A DNA stretch of 64,000 nucleotides, taken from NCBI RefSeq assembly GCF_034702125.1, contig NC_085865.1:25755067-25819066 (forward strand), given 5' to 3'. Source of the DNA: Engraulis encrasicolus. Lineage: Eukaryota; Chordata; Actinopteri; Clupeiformes; Engraulidae. The position numbers were made by a program, and so were the translations under genes. Positions 26,937 to 38,329 of this stretch are shown here, piece by piece; within the stretch, counting starts at the first letter, position 1; each line of letters starts with the position of its first letter. The notes under the pieces are model-generated. The model was not told where the DNA came from. It searched no databases and worked only from the letters and a program-made list of their open reading frames with translations.

Positions 26937-28419
26937 AGAGGCTGTTCTTGTGGCAGCGTGGCCCAGAGGCTTTCGCTGTCATCGCTGATGACAGTAACTT
27001 TCTCCATGCAGATTAAATTGGTGTTTACAGATTTGCCCTGGGTGTAAGTTTTTCCTCCCGCTGGGATCCAGTGACACTGGCTGATGATGAGTCCTAGACA
27101 CTAGCGGAGCGGAGGAGAGGCAGACACTGACGCTTACGCCTCCATCATGGGCGGCCCGGCTTCGCCTGTCAGGCTATACAGCGCTGCTGTGCGACTGCCG
27201 TCCCACATAATACTGTCTACCCCATTTGAATGGCCATGGCTGCTGTTGCCACTATGGTCATGGTCTGTTGGTGGTGGTGGTGGTAGTGCTGCTGCTGTCA
27301 CCACCAAATCATACATGTTGGGACTTCACATTTTGGAAGGTTCTCCACTAGCAGTTTCATAAACAACACTGCTTTACCCCAGTAGCAGCTCATAACGTCT
27401 ACCAAAACAATTAGCAACCATTAGCAGTGACCTTAGCTCAGATAGCAATACCCTCCTAACCCACACACAAACACACCCCAAAGCCAGAAGGAACTGAACA
27501 CAATTACAGAAAAGCCCAGAAAATGTGTTTCGCTTCTCAGGGGTCATGGGCACTGGCTGCCTCTCAGAGCCCAGTTCTAAAGGAACAGCCCCATGTTTGG
27601 TTTCAATAGCTGTTACAAGACTAAATGACAATAAATACAAGTGAACAAACAGCTGATTGAACTTGAAGATTCCTCAAGGCATTTGAAAGTGTTCTTGTTT
27701 AGCGAAGGTTGTTACAGCTGGACTGTAAAAAAAGAGTGCTTGGACTTGAAAGTCACTGGGGATTGTTTTCACAGATGCCTCTTTTTTTCCTTGATGGTCT
27801 ACTTCAAACGGCACTGGAATTTGCCTTGCTGCACAAGACCAGAGCTGGCTGTTCACGTGAACCAGCAGAAATCAGCTGAAGCCCTTATTTGAAAAGAAGG
27901 AGGAGACGAAGTAGGCCGAAGACATGGTCAGAATTAGAAGGAACCAGTGTCAACAGTGAGAGCCTATGATATGCCATGCTCAATAACAAAGAGGCGAAAC
28001 AGCTATATAGCAGGAATCCAAACATTGGCCAAACATAGTGAAGCGTTTCTGTATCAGCTCAATGTGTCCTTGATGACACCTGCTTTGTGAGGAATGTCCC
28101 AAGTCCCACAGGCCTGTGAACCCCAGAGAAGAGGTCTCCGAGCGCTGCAAGGCCAAGAAAGCCATCCCTCTGGGACCCTCCACTGCAACACGACTCCTCA
28201 TGTAGCGACTCAGGAGAACAAGCGCCAGACAAAAGACAGAAATGAAAGCACACTTGTGCTGATAATAACAAAAAACAAAAATCAAGAATGATTCCTGGTT
28301 GAATTAATTCACCATAATTCACCATTAGTCAGGAACTGTATAGGATGGTGCCTGTTAACTTGATTGAGGTATACAATCAAATACGTAACATTCTGCTGGC
28401 AACGTGCCTAACGGCAATC
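26937..28419. other. Non-coding sequence without recognised features
   Basis: Contains a short GGT/GCT trinucleotide patch at 27268-27296. The frames of 60-101 codons show no domains. At 28306-28325 AATTCACCAT occurs twice in tandem. Confidence 0.35.
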
Positions 28420-28995
28420 TTTACCGCACTCAATCTGCATTTATTAAACTTTCAAATTTTCATCTGTGCATGAAATTTGCTGATTAATATCGCCACTCTA
28501 GCCAAAAATGTCTGTTTCCTACAAAGGATGGTTCGTTAATTGACGGTGCATTCATTTTTTTGTGCTGAATTTGTAATACACGGTCCATTTTTTCGTAGCG
28601 CTAGAAAATTAAATGTAAATGTGTCTAGATTTAATTGTAACTCCCCCTCCTCCCTTTAAAAAAAATACATCAAATCAACAGAGAGGAAGTCATTCTTTCG
28701 CACATGCCTAAATATTTCCATGGGGAATGCATTGTTATGGTGGGAGTCTCCGAAAAAAAACATTAGAACATAATGTCAATTACAGACTTATTCATACAAA
28801 TCCATACCGTTTTAATTATTTAAACAACTGCCTCCGGGCTATAATCATAAACTATGCATACATAGCTTAGTTTTTTTGATGATGACATACAATCAAATGG
28901 GAAAATTATTCACTTCCAACTAGAATAGAATGCCAGGCTCCATTCTTATTGGAAATAACGGATTACACAAAGACATTTCAGGCAGAAGACTAAAA
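28420..28995. other. AT-rich candidate conserved block
   Basis: About 575 bp without simple repeats, rich in homeodomain-like words: GCTGATTAATATCGC, GTTCGTTAATTGACGG, GTCTAGATTTAATTGTAAC, GTCAATTACAGAC and TTTTAATTATTTAAAC. It is a good target for a conservation test. Confidence 0.35.
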
Positions 28996-29027
28996 CGAGG
29001 AAGCCATTTCCTTAGAGTTGAATGAAG

Positions 29028-29056
29028 TCTCTCTCTCTCTCTCTCTCCCTCTCTCT
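29028..29056. repeat. (CT)n microsatellite
   Basis: About 14 CT units with one CCC interruption. Confidence 0.93.
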
Positions 29057-29059
29057 GCC

Positions 29060-29400
29060 ACATCTAGATATTAATGCTGTGCTGTAAACAGTGGTCTTCG
29101 GGCTGCAGCTCTGGCCCCCGGCTCTGGATTGATCCACTTCAGCGAGTCGGTGGGGGGGCGCAGGATCTGCAGGGGATCAGCGGGGCTCCAAATCAATAAG
29201 GTTAATAGATGTGGGGGCCACACAGTCAGAGGTGAGCAGCCTGGCATTTTCCGTGCCAATGAAGAAAATTCCTGATGACGAGATGTCACTTTCGGGCCCC
29301 GCCGTATTAATGTCAGTCTGATTACCTGCAGCCAGAGTGTCAGTCGATGCGTTGGGGAGAACCTGGGTGCAGCGCCTATTAACTGGAATTATCTTTACCA
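29060..29400. other. Candidate conserved non-coding block
   Basis: Repeat-free sequence bounded by CT and CA arrays, with TAGATATTAATGCTGTGC, CCAAATCAATAAGGTTAATA and GCCTATTAACTGGAATTATC. Persistence of unique sequence between two expanding arrays hints at constraint, but this is weak. Confidence 0.25.
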
Positions 29401-29478
29401 AAGCCTCCCCAGTCACCCCCGTCCTCACTACCACCATCCCCACCACTCTTCCCTTCCTGAGGACTCCCCCCCCCAACC

Positions 29479-29549
<71 letters not shown>
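29479..29549. repeat. (CA)35 microsatellite
   Basis: About 70 bp of perfect CA flanked by C-rich sequence. Confidence 0.96.
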
Positions 29550-29552
<3 letters not shown>

Positions 29553-30370
29553 CCCCCACCACCCTAGATTAGGACTTCTCTCACCACCACGTCCACATCC
29601 CTCCTTGCCAGACCCCTGCAAATTGCCATCATTTTTTGCCCTGCCTCTTCTGGCCTGATTTTTGATAATACCAACAGTTTCATAATCACTTGATGCGTAA
29701 TTTGCTCTCATTTTGAATTTGCGGTGAGTATTTCCCCTCTTTAAAGACACTTACTTTTAAATGCCTTGTGTAGGAACACTCAGGTCCCATTTGTGAGAGG
29801 GTATAATTGCACCACGGGAAGGGAAACGCAAAGGCCCAGAGTTTCAGCTGTGTGTGCGTGCACTCAGGCACGGCAAGACCAAGTGCTCGAGAAGCACACA
29901 AAAACTTGCATAGAACGAGCATAATGTATAAAACAGCCAATGCATATTGCGTTAAAGAAAATACAATGTATGATGGGAACCCAATAGTATAATGATACGT
30001 TGAGGATGTTTATGCGCATAAACTGAAGTAAATCAAATGTAAAAATACAACCCACATTCTATAAAAACATATGCGGCGTAAACTGAATTTAAGAGAGGGA
30101 TTATATTATAGTTCGGGGTTAAGGGTGTGATTTCATTTCACATAGCTCAGCATTAGCCAAGGTTATTTTCACAACACACATACACACACGCGCGTGCGCA
30201 CACATGTTCCTGCGTGTGGGACTATGTGAATAAAAGAAACCAAAATTGTACCCTGCATCCCCCCCCCCCCTCCCCCCTTTTCAGGTTTACCTAACGAGCT
30301 CACTGAGTGGGAAAAGGGAAATGCTCGGAAAGGAAAGGCGTAATTAAAAAGCCAGCCAGACAGCAGCGGA
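29550..30370. other. Non-coding sequence with minor simple repeats
   Basis: Contains CACA/CGCG-rich alternating sequence at 30174-30206 and a C-run at 30260-30281. No gene was recognised. Confidence 0.4.
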
Positions 30371-30710
30371 CTGCACAGCAAAGCACAGCACAGGAAGTGC
30401 CCCGGCATTGTGATGTACAGACGGCCATTAGCATTTGTGAATGGGCCCCTTTTTAATGTTTGCCACAGACATGGCCGCAGTGCAGCGCTGCGCAGCACAG
30501 CTCTCTGAATGGGGCAAAATGCAAATTACTATGCTTGCCGCTCTATTGACGGCACAGCTTGCCATGTGTACCTGGCTAAGTAAGGTCTCCGCGGAGAGCT
30601 ATTGTCTCGGGCATTGAGGAAGGTAGCAGGCCAGAGCCACACCTTCAATTATAGCTGCACCTGCACCGGGGTGATTAGCTCTAAGGTGAGCGATGGAGCA
30701 ACAGGAGTCA
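30371..30710. other. Candidate conserved block with octamer site
   Basis: A perfect POU octamer ATGCAAAT lies at 30519-30526 followed by TACT. Further words are CGGCCATTAGCATTTGTGAA and TTCAATTATAGCTGCACCTG. The block is repeat-free. Confidence 0.3.
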
Positions 30711-31247
30711 TGCTGGTTTAAGCCACGCTTCAACTAGAGGGGAAGGGTGGATGCACCAACAGGCTATTCAGGAACAGGAAGCTAAGATACTAAGGAATAT
30801 ACAAAAGGGTGAGGTGGGATGTGTAGTCATGTTTTTAAATATATCTTTTTAAGGGCTTTTATTACTTTATTTGACAGGACAGTTGAAGATGGTGACAGGA
30901 AGCGAATGGGACAGAGAGACAGGGGAGGATCTGGAAATGACCCCGGCCGGACTTGAATCGGGGTCCCAGTGGGTAGGCAAATTCAAATTCACAAATAATA
31001 TAACCATGGGGTTGAAACTCACTACCATCAATGGCCTGGGCCATTTCACAACCCTATCCCCTATTCTATCTCTCTTCCAGTCTCGTCATGTGATGATCTT
31101 CCACAATCCACAATAATCCACATCTATAAAGATGGTTCCAAATACTTTCGAATCAGTACTGTTGAGGCTCATAACACATTGTGCTGATTTAAGTAAAGCT
31201 TCAACTAGAGGGGAGGATACTTGTGCTAGACTAACTAGAGGGGAGGA
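30711..31247 (+). repeat. Direct repeats around AACTAGAGGGGA
   Basis: The 33-bp segment at 30711-30743 recurs at 31182-31214 with four mismatches; both end GCTTCAACTAGAGGGGA. A third AACTAGAGGGGAGGATA begins at 31233, 30 bp after the second. The two long copies flank a 438-bp segment that holds a minus-strand SINE. The repeat is too long and too diverged to be an ordinary target-site duplication. Confidence 0.65.
30849..31044 (-). mobile_element. tRNA-derived SINE, older copy
   Basis: The minus strand has a box B-like GATTCAAGTCC (complement at 30950-30960), then CATTCGCTTCCTGTCACC and the tail GACAAATAAAGTAATAAAAG-type sequence, in the same order as the copies at 36913 and 62673. The 5' box A region appears at 31018-31044 (complement CACTACCATCAATGGCC). 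It is separated from box B by about 40 bp of extra sequence, suggesting an internal insertion. No target-site duplication was found. Confidence 0.65.
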
Positions 31248-31263
31248 TAGTTGTGCAATAAAG

Positions 31264-31387
31264 GCTCATTTCCACAGTCAGTTCTCTGGTAGGCCTACAG
31301 CTCGACACAGAGCAACTCGGCTGCCACTGGGCTGAGTAACGCTGTATCGATCTGTAGGCCTACCAGAAAACCATCAGTGGAAAAGAG
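31264..31387. mobile_element. Small foldback element (MITE-like), about 124 bp
   Basis: A perfect 16-bp inverted repeat TCTGGTAGGCCTACAG (31285-31300) / CTGTAGGCCTACCAGA (31352-31367) extends outward imperfectly as CTCATTTCCAC against GTGGAAAAGAG, giving arms of about 36 bp. The 51-nt loop has no coding potential. The arms contain the TAGGCCTA octamer. Confidence 0.65.
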
Positions 31388-33083
31388 GCATAAAAGGACA
31401 CGCAGTAACAGGAATCTAAGCAATGGCATAATGCGATGCGTGTATGCAGACTGGCATCATGTAAAGGCGCATGTATCTCACACCAATACATTTCGCGTTG
31501 AGGTGCGATGCCTTTGCAAGTAAAGACATTGTCCTCAATGCTGTAGAAAAGCACTTTTGTCACGTGACAAAGTTTGCACAGTTTTCCCGCCGTGTCAGCG
31601 AATTACTGTTTCCATGCCGAATTTCTTTTGCTAGAAGCAAAAATGCTCTGTTGTGCCCTGACCTATCCCTAACCTGTCAGTAATGTTTCTGCTGCTTTAC
31701 TTTTGCCAAGAACAGCGGACCAAGCAAGGGAAATGGTGCATTTGTTGCAAAATTGTGCCCAGACCAAAACCATCCCAGGACGTTGTGGAGCACAAGTAAA
31801 CGAGATAGACGGTTCAAATCGGCATGTTGTCTGACTTACTTTTATGATGCCATGTTGGGAGTAGGAGTATGCAAAAAAGACGTTTTCTTCAGTGACATAA
31901 TACAGAAACAGCATTATCATATACAGTACCATACAAAAATCTTTTAAAAAAACATGATCATGCGAGGTGAAAAATGTTGGGCCCAGAAACACTTAATTTA
32001 TATTACGGTTGTTTTCAAAATGTTTCCTATAGCAACGCATTGTTACATGATAATAAATTGATACAACAGGAAAGGTAAGAAATTGTAACTGTTCGGCTCA
32101 CAAGTATCATACAGGAACACCCTTCCCATATCCAATTCTACTTCCAAAAAGGAAAACCTACAGGATTAGGTGAGGATAAAAAGTTCTCTGTACGGTGTGA
32201 AGGTATTAAAATGAGGAAGCCAAAGCTCTGCCGATTTGAAGGATAATCACACTTGCCGTTTGCTTAGATAATAACCATTACAATCCACTTCTTTGAACTT
32301 TGGTGCCACTTAGACTTTTGGGATCTGCACAAAAATAAAGCTATTCTCAAAGAATCATGAGCAGTTCAGGCCCACAAGACATCTGAGTGTCATATCGTGA
32401 CATTAAGGCTAATGTCAGATATTATTCATTAATCAAAGGGCCCTTTGAAGTCGATGGAAAACGAATAGCTTGATTTCTCTAAGGCCCTATTCGGTGTCAC
32501 TAAGCCCGTCACGAAACACAAAGAGAGGAGAATTTTTGTTTCTCTTCATACAATTCCTAATTTTTTCCACCTCTTTATTCTTTCTTAGACTTCACATCAT
32601 TATACCCGACAGATCATTTCATCACAATTACAGTAAAAAAAAAAAAACAAGAGTCGCTGGGATTTCACATTCACATTAGCGCAACTGTGCTCACAAGCAT
32701 GGTTGCTTTTTAATGACAAGCAGCCTGCGCTTAACAAGCCCACATTTTGTTGTGTGTTTATCCAGCTCCCCTTCTCCTGAAGTTGGTGTTAAAGTCTGCT
32801 CCTCCCGGTGGCTTGTTTGGTCTCTGTGTGTGATTGGAAACACTTCAGAAAACACTGATCAGCAGCAGGTGAGGCCCGCAAAATGCGTTTGAAGTCCTCT
32901 GTTCCTTATTGATCGCATGCATATTCCTGAAAATCAAAGGGGGCTTCAAAGGCATATCTAAACTCTTAAAGACCCTGCCCTCCCCAAAACAGGGCACCAG
33001 TGACAGCGTGAACAAGCAAAGCAGGTGGTGGTGGTCGTCTGCTGCAGCCTCCTGCAACTCCTACCACACACGCACACTTGTGA
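31388..33083. other. Non-coding sequence without recognised features
   Basis: AT-rich with short A runs (32634-32646). Frames up to 107 codons show no domain. The 32900-33050 part is unremarkable single-copy sequence. Confidence 0.35.
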
Positions 33084-33254
<171 letters not shown>

Positions 33255-33414
33255 TCAGATACTTGCTTCCTCTGTTGTCTCCTCTTTTGACACAAGGTCA
33301 GCTTGAACTCAAAGCTCTGTTTGGTCTGATTGGGGTAAAGTTCTCCCCTGCTAATGGCATCCATATGACATGCAGACGTCAGTGTCCTCAGATCTTCAGA
33401 GTCCCAGCATGGAC

Positions 33415-33666
33415 CAAGTATCACTGTTGAGGGCAAGACTGGAAGACTGGGTTGTATTGGGAGTATTAATGACCAGGGTCTTAGACATGTGTCCAATGCA
33501 AATATAGAATGATCCACAAAAATGCTGGATTTCTTCAGAGAGCAAACACCATGCACAAGCACCATTGTTGAGACTGGGTCATATTATTTTGGGAATATTA
33601 ATGACCGCTGTTTGTGTCTGTCTTATGCACAAATATGTTCAATGGGCCACAAAATGGTGGATTTCT
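33415..33666 (+). repeat. Diverged tandem duplication, period about 132-141 bp
   Basis: Unit 1 (33415-33534) and unit 2 (33556-33666) share CAAG-ATCA-TGTTGAG, GACTGGGT, GGGAATATTAATGACC (GGGAGTATTAATGACC in unit 1), AATGCAAATAT / ATGCACAAATAT, GATCCACAAAAATGCTGGAT / GGGCCACAAAATGGTGGAT and TTTCT. The end-to-end offset shifts from 141 to 132 because of indels. Identity is around 70-75%. Confidence 0.75.
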
Positions 33667-34446
33667 ATGCTGGTTAATAGCTGGTTGGAGAAGGAGCTGT
33701 GCTCCATACTCTTCATGAGCCCACAATATAATAGACTACTGCTACTATAAACTGCACTGGTCAGAGACGGATCTGTGGAAGGCCTTGGCTACAGAAATAT
33801 GCTTTACAACCATTTCAACCGTTTCTTCTTCTTCCCGCTGTCCTTTCCTCGGAATATACTGCCGTGACCGCTGGAGTTATCGGAGCACTGGGCTAGCATG
33901 GCGGCCACATCGTCACCCCGCCGACTCACTTCACCATCGCGTGAGGCTCTGGCCTTGCTCCTGTTGTGACGAAACAAGGCCGAGAGGTTGGAAGCTGCTG
34001 ATTTAACTCATTCTCTGCAAGTCACCAGTGTTGTTTTTTTCTTCCTCCTCCTCCTCCTCTCCATCCTCTTCCTCACCCCTTCTTTTTCTTTACTATTTTT
34101 TCGCCCTGCAGCCTGTCAGCTTTTCCCATTCTCAAGTGTGGGCTAAGTGTTTGTGAGGAGAGTAAACAGACAGAGTGAGAGAGAGAGCAGAGTTGCAACT
34201 GTTCCAAGAGATTACATCTTCTCCCAGGTGATGTGGTTATTTGCATATCTCCCTTTGCTTCCAATGGCGTTAATCCTCACATCACAATTTAGCCCACAGC
34301 ACTTTCTTCCTACTAATGAGCAGTTGCTTATGAAGAAGTATAAAGACTTGTTTGGGTACTGTAGGTGTGCAAGTACTGTATCTTTTTTCCCCCTCCCGTT
34401 CTAACCCATCTCTACCTTAGCAGAAGAGCCTATGACAAAAAAAAAT
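33667..34446. other. Non-coding sequence with CTC-rich patch
   Basis: A TCCTCC trinucleotide patch lies at 34041-34073. Otherwise no feature was recognised. Confidence 0.4.
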
Positions 34447-34460
34447 GGGGGGGGGGGGGG
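34447..34460 (+). repeat. Poly-G run (14)
   Basis: Fourteen consecutive G follow an A run at 34437-34445. Confidence 0.9.
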
Positions 34461-34499
34461 TTGTTGCTAGAGGCTGATGTCTTTCAGCGGGATGGATAC

Positions 34500-34960
34500 A
34501 TGTAGGAGGTTTTGAATTGGAACCGAAGGAGGTCCATCGCAGGAATCAGCATGCTAATGTACATCTCAAGGCCCCCTTTCTCTCTTGTTCGCGCCCCCCC
34601 TCTCCATTTTTCCTCTGCTTTGAGTGAACTCCGAGGGTGCAGCCATGTTGCTCCTAAATGTAATTGTTTGCCAAATTTAACATCTCCTAAAACCGCAGGG
34701 GTGTGCTCGATCCCGGCCCATTTCTGTGCTTGCTCCAGTGAAGTGCTGCAGCAAAAAAGAAGCAATGTTCTCTCATCTCGGGCCTTCAATAAAAAGACAT
34801 TGCTGTCTTGTTCAAAGGCAAAAAAGAAGCCCTTGTGCTGCTGGGGGCCTTACGCAATTAAATCTTGAGGACACCTTTTATCTGGTCGGGAGTCAAAACT
34901 TGTTTGAAAGAAAGGGGTGGAAAAATAAAACAAGTGGAGGAGGATATAAATCTCCTTTAA
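34500..34960. other. Candidate conserved non-coding block
   Basis: Repeat-free, with CATGCTAATGTACATCTC, CTAAATGTAATTGTTTGCC, AAATTTAACATC and TACGCAATTAAATC. Frames of 82-118 codons across it have no recognisable domain. Confidence 0.25.
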
Positions 34961-35560
34961 TGCCGCTGGAATAAATGACTTGAGCGAGTGAGCAGGGGCA
35001 CGTCTTCCTCCTGAATAGCATTGAACAAGATGGCTGACTTCTGCTCAGTCACTGAGGAGAGGCAAGTTCTGCCAGTCTATTCTCTCGCCGTGACACAATG
35101 CACACAAAGAACCCACTGACCCCCAAAATCCTTTTTGATAAGGTTTAAAGGATGTTTCGTGTCACATTTTTATTGACTGTGTTTCAGTTGTGTGAGAGTG
35201 GATTTTGGGGCGCAGTCTAGCCTGAAAACACCCCCCCAATACAGCAGGTGTTCAAGTAAACAGTGCTATGCTTCCCGCCCTCCATCAAAACGCTGAAAAG
35301 GCTTAGGCATAGTACGTGTTCTTTAACATTTGCCATCCATGTCTTTTTTCCATTTAGAAATGTTTGTGACAAAAAGCGTAAAAAAATCAAACAAAAATTT
35401 AGGATAGAGTTTTCCTGATGAAAAAACTTGAAAAAATTGTTTTTAAGAACCTGCTGATATTTAAAGATTAAGAAACAAATTCCAAATCTACAGGTATGTT
35501 TGTATGTTTAGTTTAGCTGCACAAAGCGGATTTAAGTGTTGGGGCAGGGTGGATGCAGTT
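34961..35560. other. Unannotated non-coding sequence
   Basis: No repeat or gene recognised. Confidence 0.35.
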
Positions 35561-36040
35561 AGCCAGGGGTGGGCGGCTTTCAATATCCTGGCTTTGGTGT
35601 TTGTGGTCCATGTCAAGTAATTATAACCCAAACATGGGAAGTGCTCTAAAAGGGCCAAGTAAGATATACGTTTAGTGTGGCCCCTTGATAGAAACCTTCA
35701 CAAGTGAGGTACCTAAATTGGCCTATTCAGGAAAAAAAGCCCCAAATGAGCATGTGAATGTTAACTTTCACTCCCCATAAATAAGTATGTGTTTTTTTAC
35801 AGACTCGGGCCACAATGCCTCGCAAAGGCACAATTGGGGACATTTAGGGGGAGTGTGAAAAAGTCCTGTGTCCACAGCCAAAAGAATGAACTATGGCAGA
35901 CTGGAGAATGTGAATAGGCCTTTTTACAGGTCACAGATTCCATTCAGACGCCTGACATTGTTATTATCTGACAGTCATGGATGGGCCTAATTATTATTCC
36001 AATCATACTCCAAGGGAACACTTTAAGCAAAATTATCCAC
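35561..36040. other. Candidate conserved non-coding block
   Basis: Repeat-free, ending in TTGTTATTATCTGACAG (a MEIS/TGIF-like core) and GGGCCTAATTATTATTCC around 35958-36002. It is followed by degenerate CT sequence (36060-36125). Confidence 0.3.
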
Positions 36041-36895
36041 AGAGTGCCGATTCTTTTGGTCTTTTTTCTCTCTCCGTCTCTTTCTTGCTCTTTCTCCCTC
36101 CCTCACTGTCTTTCCCTCCCCTGTTTTTCTCATGCGGACATACAAACACTTTGACTCTCTGAACATAGAAAATGAACCCAAAGTTTTGGTTGTAGCGGTT
36201 TTCTCATGCAAGACTTCTGCATTTGTGTTATAACTACCATATAATTGTATAACTGCAACCTTTTCAATTTTTTTCTCATTTCTGTGCTGCTATTTTCATG
36301 GCATCTTTTCCTTTGCATTTTTTTCTCATAGGCAGGAGCAGCTGAGGAGAAAGGCATGGACATATAATATATATAGGTCAAATAAAAGTTAGTCATGCAA
36401 GTTTTTATTTAAGGGAAATTCTTATGTTTACTTACTACTGCTAATGTATTGCAAAGAGTTACCAGAACATGGAATCATTTGAAAGATAAAATACAAAGAA
36501 TTTGTTTCAGATGAGCGTTTTTCAATGTCAGATTCTATTGTGCGGGATTTGTCAATATTTGGTATCTTAAGTAGTAATAGCTCATAACCAATGCTACATA
36601 AAATAATATCCACGCAGCATTCCAAGCAATGGCTATTCCCAACATCTCCATGAATACATTTATTTCATCCTCCATGGTGCTTTCTCTCTTTCTTTCTCAT
36701 TGCAATTTTCATGCTGGCATACAGTACAGTTTCATTTTCTGAACATAGTAAAGGTCTCCAAACCATGATGTAGCAGTGGCTTGACATTAATAGCCTCATA
36801 GAAAATATAGACATAGAAAATAGTTCATGCCTACTTGTGTATTACGAAAATACAAACAGTGCTCCAAGTACATAACATGAGGATATTTGGGAGAT
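36041..36895. other. Non-coding sequence, degenerate CT patch then AT-rich
   Basis: A pyrimidine-rich patch (36058-36130) is followed by AT-rich single-copy sequence up to the SINE. No gene was recognised. Confidence 0.4.
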
Positions 36896-37098
36896 GAAAA
36901 AACAACCATTTCGATCTCGTGGCGCATATGGTAGGGCACTCGTTTGCTATGTGGCTGACCTGGGTTCGATTCCCGACCCGGGTCCTTTGCCAACCCTTCC
37001 CCATCTCTCTCCCAACTCGCTTCCTGACACCATCTGCACTGTACTATCATGAATAAAGTCAAAAAGACCAAAAATATAAAAGAAAAAACAACCATTTC
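36896..37098 (+). mobile_element. Full-length tRNA-derived SINE with 17-bp target-site duplication
   Basis: The body 36913-37081 (169 bp) has a box A-like TGGCGCATATGG, a perfect box B GGTTCGATTCC (36963-36973), a CCATCTCTCTCCCAACTCGC / TTCCTGACACC body and an AATAAAG tail ending in A-rich sequence. The word GAAAAAACAACCATTTC occurs exactly at 36896-36912 and 37082-37098. This perfect 17-bp duplication is the hallmark of LINE-mediated insertion. Box A departs from consensus, so RNA polymerase III activity today is uncertain. This is the youngest-looking copy of the family in the window. Confidence 0.93.
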
Positions 37099-37734
37099 AG
37101 TACATGTTTTGAATTTGATGTCAGTACAAGCCAGAAATTATACAGCATGTTCTTGGGAACCAAATTTGCTATTGTTACTAAACTAATAATGTGACATCAT
37201 ATTACAGTCATGTCACATTGCAGGCCATTTCCACCCCAACTGTCCTTATAAATATCAATATAACTCCATTACTTGAGTGTGCCACTAAGAATATCACATC
37301 TTCTGTGTTGATGTACTGTACTGTACGATCAGGCGAGGCGCGCTGTTATACGTTCTCACGCACTTGTGATCCTTCCCCCGAGTAAGCGAGAGAAGATTAA
37401 GAGACTCGTGTCCCCCGCACTTGTGCCTTGACTGAAGCGTTAGCGTCCCCAATAGTAATAAATCTCTCCTATGAAATTGTCAGCGTACAGGCCCTTCACC
37501 CTGAGGCACTGGGTTATTGCTTTATTCTATTAGTCGGTTATTATGGGCAATCGCATAGCCGCCTTTCAACCACCCCCACTTCTCTCTCACTACCCTCCCT
37601 CTCTCTCTCTCTTCCATCAAACCCTCCCAGAACATTTATCAGACGGTGTACAAATGTTGGGAACATATGATGGCTGCTTTCATGGTCATATTGGCTCCAG
37701 GGGCCGAAAGGGAGGGACTGGGCCGTTAACACTG
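37099..37734. other. Non-coding sequence
   Basis: Contains a CT-rich patch at 37580-37612. No gene was recognised. Confidence 0.4.
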
Positions 37735-37776
37735 CAGTTGGTGCCCACGTTGGTACACACCCTCACAGGCACCCCA

Positions 37777-37778
37777 CA

Positions 37779-37817
<39 letters not shown>
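37777..37817. repeat. (CA)20 microsatellite
   Basis: Pure CA at the end of the first copy of the 55-bp duplicated segment. Confidence 0.95.
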
Positions 37818-37820
<3 letters not shown>

Positions 37821-37848
37821 TCTCCATCTCTCTGACTTTACTCACATG

Positions 37849-37896
<48 letters not shown>

Positions 37897-37897
37897 T
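37849..37897. repeat. (TGCG)12 microsatellite
   Basis: A perfect TGCG tetranucleotide array, the complementary register of the ACGC arrays at 2596 and 33084. Confidence 0.95.
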
Positions 37898-37955
37898 ACA
37901 CAGTTGGTGCCCACGTTGGTACACACCCTCACAGGCACCCCACACCACACACACG

Positions 37956-38329
37956 TACGCACGCATGCACGCACACACACGCACACACACACAATGCTTG
38001 GCTGAAGACCCGTCCGTCCACCTGATTGTGGCTGTGGTGGCACCTCCCCCTTCCCTTCACGTTGCCTCTCTGTGTGGAAAATGAAAGGACTGGCACCAGA
38101 AAAATGGCCGGATTAACTCTGCTGTTTCTCTGAAGATCATTTGCCACAAAAAAAAGAGCTCACCTTCAGCGCAAGGTGACATTGGATCAGGAGAGGCTGG
38201 CAGGAGAGCGGGCAAGCCCACGCGCACACGCACACTTTCCCTTCCTCTCTCTTTCTTGTCTACCCTTTCTCTCTCGTTTCCATTGCTATTGACTGGACAG
38301 ATAGCCTATGCCCCGTGACAAGGACTCTC
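37956..38329. other. Degenerate ACGC/CA sequence then non-coding sequence
   Basis: CACGTACGCACGCATGCACG and CA units continue to 37993. Beyond that nothing was recognised except a CACGCGCACACG word at 38220. Confidence 0.5.

Larger units (their letters stand above)
37735..37955 (+). repeat. Exact 55-bp direct duplication enclosing two microsatellites
   Basis: The segment beginning CAGTTGGTGCCCACGTTGGT is present at 37735-37789 and again at 37901-37955 with no mismatch seen, at an offset of 166 bp. Between the copies lie (CA)n (37777-37817), a short unique spacer, and (TGCG)n (37849-37897). The second copy is again followed by CA/ACGC sequence. This points to a recent local duplication. Confidence 0.9.

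Noticed and set aside
36913..37081. Possible functional tRNA gene
   Set aside because: Box B is perfect but box A is off-consensus, there is no cloverleaf, and the 3' body, AATAAAG tail and target-site duplication show it is a SINE.
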